Positions 60,904 to 64,000 of a stretch of 64,000 bases of DNA are shown piece by piece. This DNA is from Clostridiales bacterium. GTDB lineage: Bacteria > Bacillota > Clostridia > Christensenellales > Aristaeellaceae. Positions within the stretch are counted from its first letter, which is position 1. Each line of letters starts with the position of its first letter. Below the pieces are notes generated by a model. It did no database searches. It was not told where the DNA came from and saw nothing but the letters and a program-made list of their open reading frames with translations. Location: assembly GCA_015056365.1 (NCBI GenBank), contig SVGM01000003.1, positions 148,369 through 212,368 on the forward strand, in the 5' to 3' direction. Both the position numbers and the translations under genes were made by a program.

Positions 60904-62685
60904 ATGCGAAAGAATTCATTTCACCTTCAAGTGCTTACGATGGTGCTCTGGTTGATGATAACCATGACATGTTTTGTACATGCGGAAGGCTTTACGTACA
61001 TGACCGAAGCAGAGCAGATCGACTTTGCAAAGTCAAACCTGACCGAAGTTTATGGATATGCCTATTCTGAGACGGAAAATTTTGTTTTTTCATCGACCCA
61101 GCAAGACGGCATCGCAACCATGGCTTTCTGGCATAAGGATCACCCCGAATGGGTCTACACCTGTACGTTTTCCCTCACAGACGGTAAACGTCTAGAATCC
61201 AAGACGCCCTTTGGAAGTGGTTATGTACGCTATCCGGGTGAAAACAGCGTACGCGCTGTGATCACAGAGATTACCAGCCGAGGTCTGCTCAAAAACTGGG
61301 ATAAAGGCGCAAGGGAAACCTTTGCAGAACTGGTGGACACCTGGGCTATTCATTCTACCAGCGACCTTGAAAAAGGGCTCGTCAGCGCCACTTATACGCC
61401 CCAGCATGCGCTGCGCGACTTCTTTCTTTCCTGCTACGGCGAGGAAGATACGTGGCCCACAGCCGTGACGGAATGGTTCCATATACTGCTGGTGGAAAAC
61501 AACCTTCCTGCTCCCGAGGAAGCAGCTGCGATGGACGGCGTCATGCGTTATCGCATGGAAGGCGAGTGGCCGCATACCATCACCGAGTTCAGAAACACCT
61601 TCCCCCCTGAAATTGCCAAGGCGCTAAAGCATCCAGCACTGGAGGGCTGGCAGGTGATCAGCGGCGCAATGGTTGAATATGACGCAGCGCCGCAAGACGA
61701 TTCCATGAGGAATTCTCCTGTCAACAACGGGCTGATTGCCTTCGCAAAGGAAGACAGCCGAATGCTTTGCATGTTAATCAAAAACGAAAGCGAAGATTGG
61801 CGCGTTGAACCCATCGGCGAAAGCACGCTGCTGCCGGGCCGCAATCCGTCCATCACTTGCGAAGCAGAAGCACTGCGCTTGGCACGATTCGCAATCCGTT
61901 ACGATGGAGATGGGAAAAACGAGATCTCTCTTACGGCCAGGATCATGTCTACGCAAAATCAGTTGTATTCCTGCCGCTGGGAAAACTACCATGAAAAAGA
62001 TGTGGCCACTGGTGATATCTATCAAGCAGAAGCCGTTTTTTATGGCCAGGTCAATATAACCCATTCCCCCGCTCCTGCCAGCGACGGCGATGCATCTCCT
62101 GTGTCCTCCTGCTCTCTTTCGTTTCCGGACAACATGGAATACCTTGATCTGTCAGCTTTTGCAGACGTAGTCAGAAATTCCGCACAGGACATGGCATATG
62201 CACTTCCCGAAGGGTATATGATGTGCAAAGGCGTACATTTGCGTCAGAAAACCTCATCACGCTCCAAAGATCTGGGTACCTTCAAAAGCGGAACACTGAT
62301 CAAGGTTCTTGGGACGGAACCAGGTGATCCTTTCCCATGGTATCACGTGCAAATTGGCAGTTTGGAAGGCTATATGGCGTCCAATTACGTCTCCGACGGC
62401 TCTGACTTTTCCCATCAGTACACGCTTCCCATCGCTATGGCTCTTGCCAAAACAACGCTTGAGGAACACACGGGCTGGTTTGCTCCCGATCTGCTCACCT
62501 TAAACCCCGGCGAAACCATGCATGTGCTGGCAGAGTACGGCAACTGGTATTATGTATGCGTTCCCCGTGAGGGATCAGCTGGACTGCTGATGGATGTGGA
62601 TGGCATCTATGGCTATGTTTTAGCAGATCAGGTGCGGATAGGCACAACGACGCTTGGGCTGGAATGGAAAATGGCGGAGGAGTAA
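60904..62685 (+). CDS. Exported protein with C-terminal SH3-like domains
   Basis: 593 residues. Signal peptide at about 1-27. A central region (about 30-430) matches no family I recognise. The C-terminus has one SH3-type repeat (MCKGVHLRQKTSSRSKDLGTF, about 440-500) and a second, looser one (about 505-590). SH3 repeats usually bind cell wall. It is third in the blaI-blaR1-like operon, 22 bases after the M56 gene, so it is probably the controlled output or a co-sensor. GGAGGTAACC precedes the ATG at 60904. Confidence 0.78.
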   Translation: MRKNSFHLQVLTMVLWLMITMTCFVHAEGFTYMTEAEQIDFAKSNLTEVYGYAYSETENFVFSSTQQDGIATMAFWHKDHPEWVYTCTFSLTDGKRLESKTPFGSGYVRYPGENSVRAVITEITSRGLLKNWDKGARETFAELVDTWAIHSTSDLEKGLVSATYTPQHALRDFFLSCYGEEDTWPTAVTEWFHILLVENNLPAPEEAAAMDGVMRYRMEGEWPHTITEFRNTFPPEIAKALKHPALEGWQVISGAMVEYDAAPQDDSMRNSPVNNGLIAFAKEDSRMLCMLIKNESEDWRVEPIGESTLLPGRNPSITCEAEALRLARFAIRYDGDGKNEISLTARIMSTQNQLYSCRWENYHEKDVATGDIYQAEAVFYGQVNITHSPAPASDGDASPVSSCSLSFPDNMEYLDLSAFADVVRNSAQDMAYALPEGYMMCKGVHLRQKTSSRSKDLGTFKSGTLIKVLGTEPGDPFPWYHVQIGSLEGYMASNYVSDGSDFSHQYTLPIAMALAKTTLEEHTGWFAPDLLTLNPGETMHVLAEYGNWYYVCVPREGSAGLLMDVDGIYGYVLADQVRIGTTTLGLEWKMAEE

Positions 62686-62714
62686 CGAAAAAAAACGCTC
62701 TGCGAAACCAAGTA

Positions 62715-62751
62715 TGATGTAAAGGAAGGTTTTATCCTTCCAATTACATCA
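62715..62751. repeat. Hairpin 1 at the mobile-element edge
   Basis: TGATGTAA...TTACATCA encloses GGAAGG...CCTTCC around a TTTTAT loop. An interrupted long palindrome, possibly a terminator or element end. Confidence 0.55.
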
Positions 62752-62779
62752 TGACTGCGGCTCGTTTGTGGTGAATGGT

Positions 62780-62825
62780 AGCGGTTATGACGAAAGGAAA
62801 AAGCCTTCGTCATAACCGCTATTTT
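62780..62825 (+). terminator. Hairpin 2, terminator-like
   Basis: A 15-bp perfect stem (62780-62794 with 62806-62820) is followed by ATTTT, directly before the tnpV ribosome binding site. Confidence 0.6.
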
Positions 62826-62847
62826 CATTGCGAAAGGAGCTGCCAAC

Positions 62848-63219
62848 ATGAAACAAGAGCACGAATCCGACCTGAACATCTCCTATACGAAAATCGGAGA
62901 CTACTACTTTCCCAACATTACCCTCCCGCCGGATGCCGGAGACATTGGCATCTGGGGAAGGCGGCGCAAAGAGTTTCTGCGGAAGCATCGTCCCATCCTG
63001 TTCAACGAGCTGCTGTTGACCGGTGAGTTGTCCAAGTATCTCGTTCAAGTCAATCAGGAAGCCACTGAGCGTCTGGAAAGCCTCATTGAGGACATGAAGA
63101 CTGCGCAAGGCATTACCGAAGACCTCAAAGAACGTGACCCAATGGCATGGGTGGGTGCCATGAACAACATCCGTGCCTGTGCTGAAGAGATCATCTATGC
63201 AGAGCTGGTGTATGTGTGA
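62848..63219 (+). CDS. tnpV: Transposon-encoded TnpV-family protein
   Basis: 123 residues. IGDYYFPNITLP, GIWGRRRKEFLRKHRP and AWVGAMNNIRACAEEI are the TnpV pattern found in integrative elements of Bacillota; function unknown. GAAAGGAG precedes the ATG. It marks an inserted or relic mobile element that continues beyond the window. Confidence 0.85.
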   Translation: MKQEHESDLNISYTKIGDYYFPNITLPPDAGDIGIWGRRRKEFLRKHRPILFNELLLTGELSKYLVQVNQEATERLESLIEDMKTAQGITEDLKERDPMAWVGAMNNIRACAEEIIYAELVYV

Positions 63220-63494
63220 TGAACGATCAGATCAAGACGCTGAACACATACTTCTGGAACGTGGGTAATGACATTGCTGACATCCGTCTGCTTGCTGAAG
63301 GTGCGCTGGCACTGTATGAAGGGGATGCCTCGCCGCTACATCCGCTGGGCATGCGAAACCATGAAGAGATCGCTGCCTCAGCCTTCGATACCATCGGTAC
63401 GGCGCTGTACGATCTGCGAAAGCGTATTGCGGAGATGCAGGAGAGCCATCTGGGCGTAACGATCAGCCAAACCGCAGACGAGAAAAGTGAATAG
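63219..63494 (+). CDS. Small hypothetical protein coupled to tnpV
   Basis: 91 residues, acidic, helical, with no recognised domain. The ATG overlaps the tnpV stop by one base (TGATG), so translation is coupled. A GTG one codon upstream is also in frame. Its companion suggests a mobile-element accessory protein. Confidence 0.65.
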   Translation: MNDQIKTLNTYFWNVGNDIADIRLLAEGALALYEGDASPLHPLGMRNHEEIAASAFDTIGTALYDLRKRIAEMQESHLGVTISQTADEKSE

Positions 63495-63504
63495 TATCTA
63501 TCAT

Positions 63505-63534
63505 GCTCGGCAGATCAGTTCTGCCGGGCTTTTC
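63505..63534 (+). terminator. Terminator after the tnpV pair
   Basis: A 10-bp stem with one G-T pair (63505-63514 with 63520-63529) is followed by TTTTC. Confidence 0.8.
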
Positions 63535-63593
63535 TTGTATAGCCCTTTATTCCCACAAATCCTGTCGCTATCTGACTACTTCTGCCGAAAACA

Positions 63594-63622
63594 TAGACAC
63601 ATATCAATAGACAAGTTATAAT
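63594..63622 (+). promoter_or_regulatory. Sigma-A-type promoter before the last gene
   Basis: TAGACA (63594-63599), a 17-base spacer and TATAAT (63617-63622). About 120 bases of leader follow with no other clear feature. Confidence 0.65.
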
Positions 63623-63744
63623 GCACACGGATGAACCATAATCTTTTCAAAAGAATTTGAAAAAGTTTTGATATCCTGGAAAAAACAGCCCGTTTTCGTG
63701 CCCTATACTATGAGGGGGTAAAAAACTGAATGGAGGTGACACCC

Positions 63745-64000
63745 TTGTCCCTTGAACTAAAGATACCGGAAGCCGAGAATTACTTTGTGATTCCGGGTAA
63801 CAGCAACCTGCGCTGGCTGATGATGTTCTATGCACTGCCAAGAGAGCTGGTAGAGAAGCGTGCTTCCTATTTAAAGCTCCCGCGCAACATGCGCCCGATC
63901 ATGAACTCCGAGGAATACTGGGGCATGATCGACAACGACGCTTTTCTGGAGCTTATCTGGGATTGCTACGCCTGGGCAGCCTGGCAGTACATCCTTGTTC
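63745..64000 (+). CDS. Hypothetical protein, partial at the window end
   Basis: 85 codons are visible, with the 3' end outside the window. TTG at 63745 follows GGAGGTG by six bases; an in-frame ATG at 63730 overlaps that site. The sequence is rich in Trp and Tyr (RWLMMFYALP, EEYWGM, CYAWAAWQ) and shows no family I recognise. It may belong to the mobile element. Confidence 0.55.
   Translation, partial: MSLELKIPEAENYFVIPGNSNLRWLMMFYALPRELVEKRASYLKLPRNMRPIMNSEEYWGMIDNDAFLELIWDCYAWAAWQYILV

Overview
The window looks like a chromosomal segment of an anaerobic, endospore-forming Bacillota, probably class Clostridia. The evidence is low-GC Gram-positive ribosome binding sites (GGAGG-type, with several TTG and GTG starts), sporulation genes (Spo0A-like, SpoVB-like, SpoIID-like, SpoIVFA and SpoIVFB), a multi-subunit [FeFe]-hydrogenase, and no respiratory-chain genes. 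Base composition is near balanced. No rRNA, tRNA or CRISPR array is visible. The assignment to Clostridia is an inference from gene content.

Layout. Positions 1-4.2 kb hold a membrane glycosyltransferase cut by the window edge, rnhB and rbgA (one operon) and a lone methyltransferase. Positions 4.3-13.7 kb form a hydrogen-metabolism block on the minus strand: hndABCD with an embedded ATPase-domain gene, preceded by a separate operon that encodes a SPOR-domain membrane protein, two DRTGG proteins, a RsbW-like ATPase, a sensory-type [FeFe]-hydrogenase and a PHP protein. Positions 13.7-17.5 kb carry panE, a Cys/His-rich protein, a dCMP-deaminase-type protein and a SpoVB-like flippase. Positions 17.5-35.3 kb carry housekeeping and sporulation genes, almost all minus strand and tightly packed: trmN6, a SpoIID/SH3 protein, spoIVFB-spoIVFA, a methionine gamma-lyase-like gene, miaA, mutL, mutS, a YlbF-like gene, miaB, rng and two radical-SAM-associated genes.

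Positions 35.4-44.8 kb are a sugar-use region: a GH3 glycosidase, xylulokinase, a DUF4867 protein and a fucose/arabinose isomerase-like enzyme in one operon, with a cysteine desulfurase, a ROK repressor and a HAD phosphatase alongside. A GH31 alpha-xylosidase lies further on at 48.6-50.8 kb, which suggests use of xylose-containing glycans. Positions 44.8-47.4 kb are a metal-export operon (ArsR repressor, HMA chaperone, P1B ATPase). Positions 47.4-48.6 kb hold a Spo0A homologue whose receiver lacks the phosphoacceptor aspartate (Asn at position 56), together with a duplicated upstream region.

Positions 51-53.6 kb hold a YitT-type membrane protein, an unknown exported protein and an AT-rich DHFR-like gene. 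Positions 53.8-58.3 kb are a polyamine ABC transporter operon led by its HTH-cupin regulator. Positions 58.5-62.7 kb are a BlaI/BlaR1-type operon whose M56 protein carries an unusual outer domain and whose third gene encodes an exported SH3 protein. The last 1.3 kb is the edge of a mobile element (TnpV).

The observations most worth checking are the Asn-56 Spo0A, the sensory-hydrogenase operon beside the catalytic hydrogenase, the hairpin over the spoIVFA ribosome binding site, and the modified BlaR1 operon.
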